64,000 nucleotides of DNA from an uncultured Eubacteriales bacterium (GTDB lineage: Bacteria > Bacillota > Clostridia > Oscillospirales > Acutalibacteraceae): positions 1-64,000 of the forward strand of contig ONAL01000001.1 of the NCBI GenBank assembly GCA_900315785.1, written 5' to 3'. Positions within the stretch are counted from its first letter, which is position 1; the number at the start of each line of letters is the position of its first letter. Shown here piece after piece: positions 33,254-42,419 of this stretch. Below the pieces are notes generated by a model, which did not search any database, had not been told where the DNA came from, and was given only the letters and a program-made list of their open reading frames with translations. Made by a program: the position numbers and the translations under genes.

Positions 33254-34534
33254 TTATTTAACCTTAGCGTTGTCACGAACGAGCTGCATAGCTCTCTCGA
33301 CCTTGATGTCCTGAGCTAATGCCTCGGAAGCGATGAAGGTCTTAACGTTTTCAGCTTCCATATTATATGTTTCGCCGAGCTTCTTATATTCGTTCTCGAC
33401 GTCCTCGTCGGAAACTTCGATAGCTTCCTGACGTGCGATAGCCTCGAGGACTAAGCGAATCTTAACTCTCTTCTCAGCCTGGGGCTTGTATGTAGCCTCG
33501 ATAGCGCCCTGATCCATACCTGTGTACTGGAGGTAGGTCTTGAGGTCCATACCCTGCTGACGGAGTCTCATATCGAACTCGTTGAGCATATCTCTTACTT
33601 CGTTATCAAACATAACCTCGGGGATTTCCTCGGTAGCGAGCTCTGTGAGAGCGTCTGTGAGCTTGTCGTCAAAGTCCTTGTCAGCCTTCTCCTGAAGTCT
33701 CTCGGCAACCTTTTCCTTGAGCTCTTCCTTGTATTCCTCAAGTGTATCCTTCTCGGAAACGTCCTTTACGAAGTCGTCGTCAACCTCGGGGAGCTCCTTT
33801 GTCTTAATCTCGTGGAGCTTAATCTTGAACTGAGCAGCCTTGCCTGCAAGGTTCTCTGCGTTGTAATCCTCAGGGAAGGTTACGTCGATTGTGAACTCCT
33901 CACCTGTGGAGTGACCGACGATAGCGTCCTCAAAGCCGGGGATAAAGTTGCCGTCGCCGAGTCTTAAGTTGTAGTTCTCAGCCTTGCCGCCTTCAAATGC
34001 AACGCCGTCAACAAAGCCCTCAAAGTCGATAACAGCTGTGTCGCCGTTCTCGGCAGCTCTGTCCTCAACTGTAACCATTCTGCCGTTTCTCTCTCTTACA
34101 GCCTGAAGCTCTTCTTCTACGAGCTCGTCTGTAACCTCGGTTGAGAGCTTCTCAACCTCGATGCCCTTGTAGCCCTCAACTGTGAGCTCGGGAGCAACGA
34201 TAACAACAGCTGTGAATGTGTAACCGTCGTCGGAAACCTCGTTGATTTTGAGGTCGTCAACGCCGACAGCCTTTAAGCCTGCCTCGATTGTAGCCTCTGA
34301 GAGAGCTGTAGGATATGTCTCCTCGATAGCGTCATCATAGAATACGCCTTTGCCGTACATTCTCTCGATGATGTGCTTAGGAGCCTTACCCTTTCTGAAG
34401 CCGGGGATGTTGATGTTCTTGACCTGCTTCTTGTAAACCTTTGTGGTAGCGGCAGCGAATGTCTCCTTATCGACCGCAACCTCTAATTCAAACTTATTTG
34501 CCTCTTCTAATTTTGTTGACTTATTTAAGCTCAT
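33254..34534 (-). CDS. tig: Trigger factor
   Basis: About 426 residues. Ribosome-binding N-domain with GFRKGKAPKHIIE (the L23-docking signature), the PPIase/FKBP-like domain (DTAVIDFEGFVDGVAFEGG, NLRLGDGNFIPGFEDA), and the helical C-terminal chaperone arms. It folds nascent chains at the exit tunnel. ATG at 34534 (MSLNKSTKLEE) is chosen because GGAGG lies eight bases before it; the upstream in-frame ATG overlaps that site. It is the first gene of the tig-clpP-clpX-lon-engB cluster. Confidence 0.96.
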   Translation of the reverse strand: MSLNKSTKLEEANKFELEVAVDKETFAAATTKVYKKQVKNINIPGFRKGKAPKHIIERMYGKGVFYDDAIEETYPTALSEATIEAGLKAVGVDDLKINEVSDDGYTFTAVVIVAPELTVEGYKGIEVEKLSTEVTDELVEEELQAVRERNGRMVTVEDRAAENGDTAVIDFEGFVDGVAFEGGKAENYNLRLGDGNFIPGFEDAIVGHSTGEEFTIDVTFPEDYNAENLAGKAAQFKIKLHEIKTKELPEVDDDFVKDVSEKDTLEEYKEELKEKVAERLQEKADKDFDDKLTDALTELATEEIPEVMFDNEVRDMLNEFDMRLRQQGMDLKTYLQYTGMDQGAIEATYKPQAEKRVKIRLVLEAIARQEAIEVSDEDVENEYKKLGETYNMEAENVKTFIASEALAQDIKVERAMQLVRDNAKVK

Positions 34535-34570
34535 TTTTGATTCCTCCATAATATTTTAGGATTTCGCTTA

Positions 34571-34599
34571 ATTGTAGCATAAATGCCGAAATTAAGCAA
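34571..34599 (-). promoter_or_regulatory. Promoter for tig-clpP-clpX-lon-engB
   Basis: Minus-strand TTGCTT (34599-34594) and TACAAT (34576-34571) have 17-nt spacing, 37 bases before the tig ATG. No CIRCE or CtsR-like repeat is evident nearby. Confidence 0.6.
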
Positions 34600-34620
34600 T
34601 ATATATTTCGTTATATTTGC

Positions 34621-35310
34621 TTATCTTACGAGCTTCGGCATAAATCCGAGAGCGTCGCAGGAGACAAGCCTGAACTCTATATCCTTGTAGCTGCCGTTGA
34701 AGGCGCCTTTTATCATATTCTTGCCGTGGATATGACCGTAATAGCACTTCTTTACCCCGTATTCGGACATAATCTCAATCATTCTGTCCTGAACCTGATT
34801 GCCGTATATCGGCGGATAATGAAGAAATACCACGGGTTCCTTGTCGCTGTCCTTAGCGGATTCGAGCGAAAGCCTGAGCCTTCCCTGTTCCCTTTCGAGA
34901 ATATGCCTGTCCTCGTCCGTGGAGCAGTCAATCAGCCAGCCGCGCGTTCCGCAGATGACGTAGTCCTCAACCTCAAAGCTGTTGTTAAAGAGGATTTTGA
35001 TTGAATCAAAGCCCTTTTCACTGAGCCAGCGGTTGATTTTGCTTTGTGTTTCCCACCAGTAATCGTGGTTGCCCTTGAGCAGGATTTTTGTTCCTTTCAG
35101 ACTGTCGATGAAGCCGAAGTCCTTCTCGGTTTCGATAAGCTTCATTGCCCAGGAAATATCTCCTGCAATTACGACAGTGTCATTGTCGGTGACAAGGCTT
35201 TCCCAGTTGCTTTTCAGGCGGTCAACGTAGTTGTCCCAGCCCTTGAACACATCCATTGGCTTGTCGGTGCCGAGCGAAAGGTGAAAATCCGCAATGGTGA
35301 AGAGCGACAT
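34621..35310 (-). CDS. Calcineurin-like metallophosphoesterase
   Basis: 229 residues. Metal-binding motifs in order: TIADFHLS (D-x-H), AGDISW (GD), KGNHDYWW (GNHD), HYPP and YGHIHG (GH-x-H). Substrate unknown; the family includes phosphodiesterases and phosphatases of many kinds. ATG at 35310 with GGAG nine bases upstream is used; it overlaps the end of thrC, so the two are probably cotranscribed. No membrane or signal sequence. Confidence 0.9.
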   Translation of the reverse strand: MSLFTIADFHLSLGTDKPMDVFKGWDNYVDRLKSNWESLVTDNDTVVIAGDISWAMKLIETEKDFGFIDSLKGTKILLKGNHDYWWETQSKINRWLSEKGFDSIKILFNNSFEVEDYVICGTRGWLIDCSTDEDRHILEREQGRLRLSLESAKDSDKEPVVFLHYPPIYGNQVQDRMIEIMSEYGVKKCYYGHIHGKNMIKGAFNGSYKDIEFRLVSCDALGFMPKLVR

Positions 35311-35311
35311 T

Positions 35312-36820
35312 TTAGTTAACTCCGAGAGCCTTGAGGACGTAGTCGGGCATTTCATTTACCTTGACAACGTCGGAGAAGCGTACTTCCTTGTCCTTGAGAG
35401 AAGCAAGCGGAGCGGGAACCTCTACGCCTGTGAGGGAGTTTAACATATCAACCATATCGAACTCGCTGTCGGGAAGCTCTGAGCCGTCATTGACCGCGGA
35501 TAATACCGACTTCGAGAATTTGTAGGGGCTTGCTGTGGAAGCGATAACCGTGGGTGTCTTGTCCCCTGTTTCGCTTATATACTGATCGTAAACGGCGATT
35601 GCAACAGCTGTGTGGGTATCGCAGAGATAGTTTTCTTCCTTGTACATCTTTGCGATTGTCTCTTTAGTCTTGACGTCGTCGCAGTAGCCGCCGTAGAATA
35701 CGGAGCTTACAGCGTCCTTGACCTCGGCTGTAACTTCGTATTTTCCATCAGTCTTGAGCGCTGTCATCCATTCTCTGGTTGTTGTGTCGCTGTTGCCCGA
35801 GAGCTTGTAGAGAAGTCTCTCGAGGTTCGAGGAGACAAGTATATCCATAGAGGGTGAAATAGTGGCGTAGAACTTACGATTCTTGTCATAAACGCCTGTC
35901 GAGATGAAGTCTGTGAGTACGTTGTTTGAGTTGGACGCGCAGATGAACTTGTTAATCGGAAGTCCCATACAGCAAGCGTAGTAGGAAGCGAGAATGTTTC
36001 CGAAGTTGCCTGTGGGAACTACGACGTTGATTTTGTCGCCGAGCTTAATCTTGCCCGCGTTGACCATTTCGCAGTAGGAAGCGATATAGTAAACAATCTG
36101 AGGAAGAAGTCTGCCCCAGTTGATTGAGTTTGCGGAGCTGAACATCATATTGTTTTCAGCAAGCTTTGAGGAAATCTCGGGAGTTGTAAATATTCTCTTT
36201 ACACCCGTCTGAGCGTCGTCAAAGTTACCCTCGATAGCGCAGACCTTAACGTTAGCGCCCTCCTGAGTGTTCATCTGACGCTTCTGCATCGGGCTTACAC
36301 CGAGCTCGGGATAGAATACGATAATCTTTGTGTGCTCAACGTCCTTGAAGCCCTCGAGAGCTGCCTTGCCTGTATCACCCGAAGTAGCTACCAGAATAAC
36401 AGCGTCCTTGCCGTCTGCTGTTTTCTTTAAGGACTTGGTGAGAAGGTGCGGGAGAATCTGGAGCGCCATATCCTTGAACGCGCAGGTAGGACCGTGCCAG
36501 AGCTCAAGAATGTTAGTCTCGTTGCCGTTATAGCTCTTGAAAACGAGAGGAGCGGGATTGCTGCCGCCGAACTTCTCGGCAGTGTATGCCTTCTCGACGC
36601 AGTCGTCAATTTCCTCAGCGGTGAAGTCCGAAAGGAAATCGGTGAACACCTTCTTAGCGATTCCCTTGTAGTCGAGCTTGAGCAGGGACTGTAATACGTC
36701 GGTATCATACTCGGGAAGTGACTGCGGAACAAAAAGACCGCCGTCCTTGGAAATACCCTGAGCGATTGCCTGTGAAGCGGAAACAACTTCGTTTTTGTTT
36801 TCCGTGCTGTTATACAACAT
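35312..36820 (-). CDS. thrC: Threonine synthase
   Basis: A 502-residue fold-type II PLP enzyme. PLP lysine in HGPTCAFKDMALQ, phosphate-binding SGDTGKAAL, and the long C-terminal domain with STASPYKFSKSVL. Converts O-phosphohomoserine to threonine. The N-terminal LYNSTENKNEVVSASQAI is typical of the long (yeast/Gram-negative-like) threonine synthase class. The promoter overlaps the end of the upstream dipeptidase gene, making thrC and the phosphoesterase a separate unit. Confidence 0.96.
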   Translation of the reverse strand: MLYNSTENKNEVVSASQAIAQGISKDGGLFVPQSLPEYDTDVLQSLLKLDYKGIAKKVFTDFLSDFTAEEIDDCVEKAYTAEKFGGSNPAPLVFKSYNGNETNILELWHGPTCAFKDMALQILPHLLTKSLKKTADGKDAVILVATSGDTGKAALEGFKDVEHTKIIVFYPELGVSPMQKRQMNTQEGANVKVCAIEGNFDDAQTGVKRIFTTPEISSKLAENNMMFSSANSINWGRLLPQIVYYIASYCEMVNAGKIKLGDKINVVVPTGNFGNILASYYACCMGLPINKFICASNSNNVLTDFISTGVYDKNRKFYATISPSMDILVSSNLERLLYKLSGNSDTTTREWMTALKTDGKYEVTAEVKDAVSSVFYGGYCDDVKTKETIAKMYKEENYLCDTHTAVAIAVYDQYISETGDKTPTVIASTASPYKFSKSVLSAVNDGSELPDSEFDMVDMLNSLTGVEVPAPLASLKDKEVRFSDVVKVNEMPDYVLKALGVN

Positions 36821-36855
36821 AAAATCACCCTTTCTTACATTCGTAACATCTTATT

Positions 36856-36884
36856 ATTCTACTATAAAATTCAGTATTTGTCAA
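36856..36884 (-). promoter_or_regulatory. Promoter for thrC
   Basis: Minus-strand TTGACA (36884-36879) and TAGAAT (36861-36856) have 17-nt spacing. The -35 box lies inside the 3' end of the dipeptidase gene. Confidence 0.6.
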
Positions 36885-37806
36885 AGTTTTCGCAGAATTT
36901 ATAGGCGTTTTCAAAAAATATTTTTCTTACCAAAGATTCATTGTAGTTTTCTCTTAAAAACAGCTCGTAAATCTCGCCGATACTGTCTATTCCAACTATA
37001 TCTTCGGGCAGCTCGCAGCCGTCGAAATCAGCTCCGAAGGCGAGCGTGTTCTCGCCGCCCAGTGAAAGCATATGCTCCGCGTGACGGATTATGTCAAATT
37101 TTGACGCTTTTTCGGGGTCGTCGTTGAGAAAAAACTTGTGAAGATTAAGCCCTACGATACCGCCTCTTTTCACAATCGCCTTGAAATGCTCGTCGGTCAG
37201 ATTGCGTTTCACGTTCGTGATTGCGCGTGAATTGGAATGTGTCGCTGCAATCGGCTTTGTGCTGTGAGTAAGAATATCGTTGAGCAGACGGTCACTCGCG
37301 TGGGAGACGTCCACGGTGATGTTGTTTTCCTCAAGCTTTTTGATAACCTCTATTCCGAACGGAGTGATTCCGTTTGAGTGAGTTACCATAGCTCCTGCTC
37401 CGAGCTCGTTTCTGCCGTTCCAGGTGAGCGTTACAAACTTTACCCCGAAATTGACAAACAGGTCGATGTTCTCAATTTTACCCGCAAGCGGTGAAGCGTT
37501 TTCTACGGTGAAGATTGCACCTTTCAGCTTCTTTTCTTTGACCTCTTTTATATCTTCGTATGATTTTATAATTCTGATATCGAATTTTGCGCACTGCTCG
37601 ACAAGCCTTTCGTGCGCCTTGATATACATCTCGGTCGCCTTCTCTCCCCTGATTTCCTCGGGAACGCAGATAGCGAAGCACTGAATGTACGGCGAAAGAT
37701 ACGACGACTTCCCGGGAGTTATGTGAAACTCGGGGTTTGAGATATCACAGCCTTGGGCTAAGGATTCGTAAATTGTGTCACAGTGTAAATCAAAATAAGG
37801 CAGCAT
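36871..37806 (-). CDS. Membrane dipeptidase-type peptidase, M19 family
   Basis: 311 residues. The N-terminal FDLHCDT supplies the HxD zinc ligands; a bridging Glu lies near FTVENASPL; further His ligands are in VDVSHASD and AATHSNSRA. The C-terminal FGADFDGCELP is the usual substrate-binding Asp region. Hydrolyses dipeptides with broad specificity. There is no signal peptide, so it is cytosolic here. AGGAG precedes ATG. Confidence 0.92.
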   Translation of the reverse strand: MLPYFDLHCDTIYESLAQGCDISNPEFHITPGKSSYLSPYIQCFAICVPEEIRGEKATEMYIKAHERLVEQCAKFDIRIIKSYEDIKEVKEKKLKGAIFTVENASPLAGKIENIDLFVNFGVKFVTLTWNGRNELGAGAMVTHSNGITPFGIEVIKKLEENNITVDVSHASDRLLNDILTHSTKPIAATHSNSRAITNVKRNLTDEHFKAIVKRGGIVGLNLHKFFLNDDPEKASKFDIIRHAEHMLSLGGENTLAFGADFDGCELPEDIVGIDSIGEIYELFLRENYNESLVRKIFFENAYKFCENFDKY

Positions 37807-37814
37807 ATTTTCTC

Positions 37815-38168
37815 CTATGCAAAAGCGTTTTCCAAATAGTTTATGCTTAGTTTACCCTTTTCGTTAACGATAACCTCGGCGATGTCAAAACGCGGCTGCT
37901 TCTTAATCTTGTACTTGCTCATATAGTTATGAGCGGAAGTAATGATGCGTTTCTGCTTCTTTTTGTCGACATAAGAAGCGGGCGGAAGCATCTGTCCCGC
38001 CGTTCTTGTCTTTACCTCAACAAACACAATAAAGGTTTTCGTTTCCGCGATTATATCAATCTCGCCGAAGGCGCACCGATAATTCTTGTACACGGGCAGA
38101 TAACCTATGCTTTTGAGGTATTTGATTGTGAATTTTTCGCCTTTTTGACCGAGCTTTTGCGTGTTCAT
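37815..38168 (-). CDS. YraN/UPF0102 family endonuclease-fold protein
   Basis: 117 residues with a restriction-endonuclease-like fold: [23 protein letters not shown] and FVEVKTRT give the D-x(n)-ExK core, with later RFDIAEV. The function is uncertain; a role in recombination or RNA processing has been proposed for the family. Overlaps rnhB by four bases, a frequent pairing in Firmicutes. Confidence 0.92.
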   Translation of the reverse strand: MNTQKLGQKGEKFTIKYLKSIGYLPVYKNYRCAFGEIDIIAETKTFIVFVEVKTRTAGQMLPPASYVDKKKQKRIITSAHNYMSKYKIKKQPRFDIAEVIVNEKGKLSINYLENAFA

Positions 38169-38764
38169 TTCAGTATTTTTTTGAGGAAGCTGAGCCTGTG
38201 AATCTCACAGGGACCGTATTTGAGGATTGCCTCTGTGTGCGCCTTGGTGCCGTAGCCCTTATGCTTTTCGAAGCCGTATTCGGGGTATTTCTCGGCGTAT
38301 TCTCGGCAAAGCCTGTCTCTGCTTACCTTTGCGAGAATGGACGCGGCGGCAATAGACATTGAGTTAGCGTCGCCCTTTATGACATACTCACAGGGAATAT
38401 CGAGATTCGGGGTTTTGTTTCCGTCGATTAATGCGTAGTCAGCCTTTGTGCTGAGACCTTCCACAGCGCGTTTCATTGCGAGCATTGTGGCGTTTAGAAT
38501 GTTAAGCTCTTCGATTTCCTCAACTGTTGCAAAGGCAATCGAATACGCGAGAGCCTCTTCCCTGATAACGTCAAACAGAGCTTCGCGTTTCTTTTCACTG
38601 AGCTTCTTGGAATCGTTTACGCCCTCGATAATCTGATTATCCCTTAGGATAACAGCGGCAGCGCAGACGGGACCAGCGAGCGGTCCTCTGCCCGCTTCGT
38701 CAACTCCGCAGATGTATCTGAAGCCCTTTGCTCTGACTTCGTTTTCGTGCAATAACCAATCCAT
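38165..38764 (-). CDS. rnhB: Ribonuclease HII
   Basis: 199 residues. Active-site carboxylates are visible in [15 protein letters not shown] (Asp, Glu) and YALIDG (Asp); VNDSKKLS and [14 protein letters not shown] are family signatures. Removes ribonucleotides misincorporated in DNA. Located between rbgA (two bases away) and yraN-like, the conserved ylqF-rnhB-yraN arrangement. Confidence 0.96.
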   Translation of the reverse strand: MDWLLHENEVRAKGFRYICGVDEAGRGPLAGPVCAAAVILRDNQIIEGVNDSKKLSEKKREALFDVIREEALAYSIAFATVEEIEELNILNATMLAMKRAVEGLSTKADYALIDGNKTPNLDIPCEYVIKGDANSMSIAAASILAKVSRDRLCREYAEKYPEYGFEKHKGYGTKAHTEAILKYGPCEIHRLSFLKKILK

Positions 38765-38766
38765 TG

Positions 38767-39636
38767 TTATTCCTCCGGGTATTCGAGTGTGATGTTGCCG
38801 AACTTGCCGTCTCTGTATTCGTCAAAAATCAGATTTGCAGCGCGTTCCGTGTCTATTTCTCCGCCTGAGATAAGCATACCGCGCTTTTTGCCTATAAGCT
38901 TTAAAAGCTCGTAGGAGTCGTTATCGGTCAAATCGTTTTCGGAAAGCTTGAATCTCTGCATAAACTCCTGAGTCGGGTGCGACTTCATAAGATTAAGGAA
39001 GTTTACAGCCAGAAGCTCAATATCGAGAATATTATCCTTGATTGCGCCTGTGAATGCGAGTTTCTCCCCCACCTTTTGGTCGTCAAACTTAGGCCAGAGC
39101 ACACCTGGAGTGTCGAGCATTTCGAGGTCCTTTGAGATTGTGTACCACTGATTGCCGCGCGTTACGCCAGGTCTGTCTTCGACCTTGGCTCTGGTCTGCC
39201 TTGAAATTCTGTTTATGAAAGAGGATTTGCCGACGTTCGGGATACCGACAATCATCATTCTGAGAATAGGGTTCTTTATGCCCTTTGCCTTCTGCGCTTC
39301 AAACTTCTTTTCAAGGATTTTGCGGACGGACGGAACGAATTTGTTAAGTCCTCTGCCGCTTTTGCAGTCCACAGGAAGGGCGATTATGCCGTTCTTTGCG
39401 TAATAGTCGACCCATTTGCGCGTTGCGTTGATGTCAGCCTTGTCACATTTGTTAAGCAAAACAAGCTTGGGCTTTGACTGGATAATTCCGTTCAAATCGG
39501 GATTGCTGGAGCTTACGGGAATACGCGCGTCGATAATCTCGATTACCACGTCGATAAGCTTTAAGCCTGCCTGAATCTGTCTTTTGGTTTTGGTCATATG
39601 ACCCGGGAACCACTGGATATTCTGATTTGCTTCCAT
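38767..39636 (-). CDS. rbgA: Ribosome biogenesis GTPase YlqF (RbgA)
   Basis: A 289-residue circularly permuted GTPase. G4 NKCD comes first (LLNKCDKAD), then G1 [10 protein letters not shown] and G3 [10 protein letters not shown]. The C-terminal helical domain is an ANTAR-like RNA binder. Needed for a late step of 50S assembly in B. subtilis. N-terminal [15 protein letters not shown] is the family opening. Preceded by a terminator after lepB, so it may have its own weak promoter or rely on read-through. Confidence 0.96.
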   Translation of the reverse strand: MEANQNIQWFPGHMTKTKRQIQAGLKLIDVVIEIIDARIPVSSSNPDLNGIIQSKPKLVLLNKCDKADINATRKWVDYYAKNGIIALPVDCKSGRGLNKFVPSVRKILEKKFEAQKAKGIKNPILRMMIVGIPNVGKSSFINRISRQTRAKVEDRPGVTRGNQWYTISKDLEMLDTPGVLWPKFDDQKVGEKLAFTGAIKDNILDIELLAVNFLNLMKSHPTQEFMQRFKLSENDLTDNDSYELLKLIGKKRGMLISGGEIDTERAANLIFDEYRDGKFGNITLEYPEE

Positions 39637-39650
39637 ATCTTCACCTACTT

Positions 39651-39682
39651 AAAAAGCCCACATCCTTTATTCAGATGTGAGC
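39651..39682 (-). terminator. Terminator downstream of lepB (39689-40324)
   Basis: The minus-strand stem GCTCACATCT / GGATGTGGGC (two mismatches) is followed by TTTTT. It lies seven bases after the lepB stop and just ahead of rbgA. Confidence 0.65.
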
Positions 39683-39688
39683 TAATTA

Positions 39689-40324
39689 TCAATATAAATA
39701 TTTAATGCTGTTTAACGGGAAAACCACAAACTGAGCCTTGCCGATGATATCGTCCTTGTCGATAAGTCCGATTTCCTTGGAACGGCTGTCGAGGGAAACG
39801 CCTCGGTTATCACCCATTACAAAGATTTTTCCGTCGGGGATTACGCTGGGAATCTCAGCGTCCTCGGCGTGTGTAAAGCCCTGGATATAGTCCTCCTTGA
39901 GCTCCTTGCCGTCAACAACGACCGAACCTGTCTCAAAGTCGATATAAAGCGACTGACCCTCGGTAGCGATAACTCGCTTGATAATGGGGTCCGAATACTC
40001 CGCTCCGTGGCTGATTACGACAATATCTCCGTCCTGCGGAGTGTAAAGGAAGTTGGTAACGATTACCTTGTCCTTGCTCTGGAGTGTGGGAACCATCGAG
40101 GTACCGCTTACGTCCACAAGTCTCAGGAAGAATGTGAGAAGAAGTACCACAATCGCGACCGCATATACGAGCGTATGAATCCAGTCGTAAAGGTTAGCCG
40201 TACCCTCGCTCTTTTTGAGATGGATTGTACGGGGCTCAATGTTTCTTTTCTTCGATTTTTTTATCTTAACAACGTTATCGTCGGATTTTTTCTTCTCGAT
40301 AACCTTGGGTTCTGTATGCTTCAT
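39689..40324 (-). CDS. lepB: Signal peptidase I (copy downstream of rplS)
   Basis: 211 residues. A basic, Lys-rich cytosolic N-terminus (~1-40) leads to one membrane helix (~50-70). Catalytic Ser76 (SGTSMVP) and Lys116 (PIIKRVIA) give the Ser-Lys dyad; box E FVMGDNRGVSLDSR follows. It cleaves signal peptides at the outer face of the membrane. Closely related to the second copy at 40898-41491, from which it is separated by rplS. Terminators lie on both sides. Confidence 0.95.
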   Translation of the reverse strand: MKHTEPKVIEKKKSDDNVVKIKKSKKRNIEPRTIHLKKSEGTANLYDWIHTLVYAVAIVVLLLTFFLRLVDVSGTSMVPTLQSKDKVIVTNFLYTPQDGDIVVISHGAEYSDPIIKRVIATEGQSLYIDFETGSVVVDGKELKEDYIQGFTHAEDAEIPSVIPDGKIFVMGDNRGVSLDSRSKEIGLIDKDDIIGKAQFVVFPLNSIKYLY

Positions 40325-40343
40325 AAAAACACCTTGCGAAAGT

Positions 40344-40367
40344 AAAAAGGGGCTTGTGAAAAGCCCC
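40344..40367 (-). terminator. Terminator downstream of rplS
   Basis: A 7-bp stem (GGGGCTT and AAGCCCC, loop GTGAA on the plus strand) is followed on the minus strand by TTTTT. It lies 11 bases after the rplS stop and separates it from lepB. Confidence 0.8.
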
Positions 40368-40377
40368 CTTGATTACT

Positions 40378-40719
40378 TTAGATTTGTTCTTTAACCTTGG
40401 CAGCCTTACCTACACGATCTCTGAGATAGTAGAGCTTAGCTCTTCTTACCTTACCGCGACGAACTACATCAACCTTTCTTACGTTCGGGGAATGTAAAGG
40501 GAATACTCTCTCTACACCTACGCCGTAAGCAACTCGTCTTACTGTAAAGGTCTCGGCTACGCCTGAACCTCTGCGTGCGATAACTGTGCCCTCAAACATC
40601 TGGATTCTCTCTCTCTGACCCTCGCGGATGTTTACGGAAACCTTAACTGTGTCACCGATGTTGAACACGGGAGCCTCTGCCTTTACGGAATCGGCAGCGA
40701 TTGTCTTTAATGCGTCCAT
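40378..40719 (-). CDS. rplS: 50S ribosomal protein L19
   Basis: 113 residues, the standard length. [21 protein letters not shown] and [13 protein letters not shown] are the L19 signatures, and the C-terminal [15 protein letters not shown] is typical. It sits at the 30S-50S interface. An AGGAGG ribosome site precedes ATG. A strong promoter and a ~115-nt structured leader precede it, consistent with autogenous control. Its usual neighbours rimM and trmD are absent; it is instead inserted between two lepB genes. Confidence 0.98.
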   Translation of the reverse strand: MDALKTIAADSVKAEAPVFNIGDTVKVSVNIREGQRERIQMFEGTVIARRGSGVAETFTVRRVAYGVGVERVFPLHSPNVRKVDVVRRGKVRRAKLYYLRDRVGKAAKVKEQI

Positions 40720-40732
40720 TTTGAACCTCCTA

Positions 40733-40836
40733 TAAAATTCAGATATTCATGCGTCATGCGCAGAGGACTATCCGCTTCAAATTGCGGCTTTCGCCGTTTA
40801 TTGAACCCCATTACCAAGGTAACGGTATCCAAATGC
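40733..40836 (-). promoter_or_regulatory. Structured leader of rplS (candidate L19 leader)
   Basis: On the minus strand the leader has a CCGTTACC/GGTAATGG hairpin, a CGGC-GAAA-GCCG hairpin with a GNRA loop and a GCGCATGACGC segment just before the ribosome site. Firmicute rplS genes often carry an autoregulatory L19 leader. The match to that family is inferred from position and structure, not from a model search. Confidence 0.4.
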
Positions 40837-40842
40837 CTAAAT

Positions 40843-40871
40843 ATAATACCACAAACCGCGGTCAAATGCAA
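40843..40871 (-). promoter_or_regulatory. Promoter for rplS
   Basis: Minus-strand TTGCAT (40871-40866) and TATTAT (40848-40843) have 17-nt spacing. The transcript would begin about 118 bases before the rplS ATG. Confidence 0.65.
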
Positions 40872-40897
40872 GTGTTTTTTTCTGAAAAATCAAAAAA

Positions 40898-41491
40898 TTA
40901 GTATTCTACATCGGGCAGCAGCTTTAAATGCTTGAACGGGAAAAGAACTACCCTCGCTCTGCCGATGATATCGTCATAATCGATAAGTCCGACCTCGGTG
41001 AATCGGCTGTCGGTTGAGTGCTCTCTGTTGTCACCCATTACAAAGAGCTTGCCCTTTGGAACAACCTCGGGAATTACACCGTTGCCGACTATTGTTTTGC
41101 CCTGAGTGTACGGCTCGTTCAAGACCTTGCCGTCAACCCTGACCTGACTTTTCTTGAAATTTATGCTCAGCTTCTGCCCTTCTGTCGCGATAACTCGCTT
41201 AACCAGGGGTTCCATAAGCTTTTTGCCGTGTGTGATAATCACTATGTCGCCTGTTTTGGGCGCGGAATAGTAATTTGTGACAAGCATAATATCCTTATCC
41301 CAAAGCGTCGGGTTCATTGACCTGCCGTCGACAGATACGGGACGAACGACAAAAACCATAGCCAAAACGACAATTGCAGTCATATAGAAAAAGGTTTGCA
41401 GAAAATCATAGATACTGTTTGCTGCTTTTGAGGACTTAGCGTGAACTGTCTTGTTGTCCTCGGAAACTTTAGGGTTGTAAAAAATCTTCAT
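40898..41491 (-). CDS. lepB: Signal peptidase I (copy upstream of rplS)
   Basis: 197 residues. One membrane helix (~30-50), catalytic Ser58 (DGRSMNPTL) and Lys98 (PLVKRVIA), and box E FVMGDNREHSTDSR. The N-terminal cytosolic part is shorter and less basic than in the copy at 39689-40324. The two are similar throughout the catalytic domain (VIATEGQ, GDIV, KLFVMGDNR versus KIFVMGDNR), so a local duplication is likely. It follows the rluD-like gene by ten bases in an lspA-rluD-lepB unit. Confidence 0.95.
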   Translation of the reverse strand: MKIFYNPKVSEDNKTVHAKSSKAANSIYDFLQTFFYMTAIVVLAMVFVVRPVSVDGRSMNPTLWDKDIMLVTNYYSAPKTGDIVIITHGKKLMEPLVKRVIATEGQKLSINFKKSQVRVDGKVLNEPYTQGKTIVGNGVIPEVVPKGKLFVMGDNREHSTDSRFTEVGLIDYDDIIGRARVVLFPFKHLKLLPDVEY

Positions 41492-41501
41492 ATTATGCCT
41501 C

Positions 41502-42419
41502 TTAATATGTTATGTTGCGAAGCTTGCGTAAATAATCTTCAAAGTATTCGGGAAGCTCGGAAGTAAATTCCATATACTTCTCCGTTGTCGGGTGGATAAA
41601 GCCGATTTTACGCGCGTGAAGGCACTGACCTTCAAAACGCAGCTTTTCATTTTTCAGACCGTATACGTCGTCACCCGATACGGGATGTCCGATATACGCC
41701 ATATGAACTCTTATCTGGTGGGTTCTGCCTGTTTCAAGAACACACTTGATGTAGGTGTAGCCCTTGAGCCTTTCGAGCACCTCGTAATGAGTAACGGCGT
41801 GCTTTGAGTTCTTGTCGGTTACGGTCATTTTCTTGCGGTCTACGGGATGTCTGCCAATCGGAGCGTCTACCGTTCCCCTGTCGTTTCTTAGATTTCCAAA
41901 AACAATCGCTTCATACTCTCGCGTGAAGCTGTGCTCCTTAATCTGTTCGGCAAGGCTCTTGTGCGCCTTGTCGTTCTTGGCTACGATGAGCAGTCCGCTT
42001 GTGTTCTTGTCAATTCTGTGGACAATTCCGGGACGGAGAACTCCGTTGATTCCCGAGAGATTGTCGCGGCAATGATAAAGCAGAGCGTTAACGAGAGTGC
42101 CGCTGTAGTTGCCTGCCGCGGGATGAACGACCATTCCCTTTGGTTTGTTTACGACAAGCAAATCGTCGTCCTCATAAACGATATCGAGAGGGATATCCTC
42201 TGCCTCTGCTTCGTATTCGACAGGGTCGGGAATTGTGATTTCGATAACGTCTCCCAATCTGAGTTTGTAGTTCTTTGAAACGGCTTTGCCGTTGAGCAGA
42301 ACATTTCCGCTTTCTATCAGGTTCACGATTGCCGAGCGCGATATATCGGGCAATCCGAGTGATAAAAACTTGTCTACCCTCTGCCCCGCCGTCGTTGCTT
42401 CAAAGGTGTGCTTATCCAT
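41502..42419 (-). CDS. RluA/RluD-family pseudouridine synthase
   Basis: 305 residues. An N-terminal S4 RNA-binding domain (RVDKFLSLGLPDISRSAIVNLIESG) precedes the catalytic domain with HRIDKNTSGLLIVAKND (catalytic Asp). YEAIVFG and TGRTHQIRVHMAYIGHPVSGDDVYG are conserved in the family. It modifies uridines in 23S rRNA (RluD-type) or other RNA; it resembles B. subtilis YlyB. It overlaps the lspA stop by eight bases, the standard lspA-rluD order. Confidence 0.95.
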   Translation of the reverse strand: MDKHTFEATTAGQRVDKFLSLGLPDISRSAIVNLIESGNVLLNGKAVSKNYKLRLGDVIEITIPDPVEYEAEAEDIPLDIVYEDDDLLVVNKPKGMVVHPAAGNYSGTLVNALLYHCRDNLSGINGVLRPGIVHRIDKNTSGLLIVAKNDKAHKSLAEQIKEHSFTREYEAIVFGNLRNDRGTVDAPIGRHPVDRKKMTVTDKNSKHAVTHYEVLERLKGYTYIKCVLETGRTHQIRVHMAYIGHPVSGDDVYGLKNEKLRFEGQCLHARKIGFIHPTTEKYMEFTSELPEYFEDYLRKLRNITY

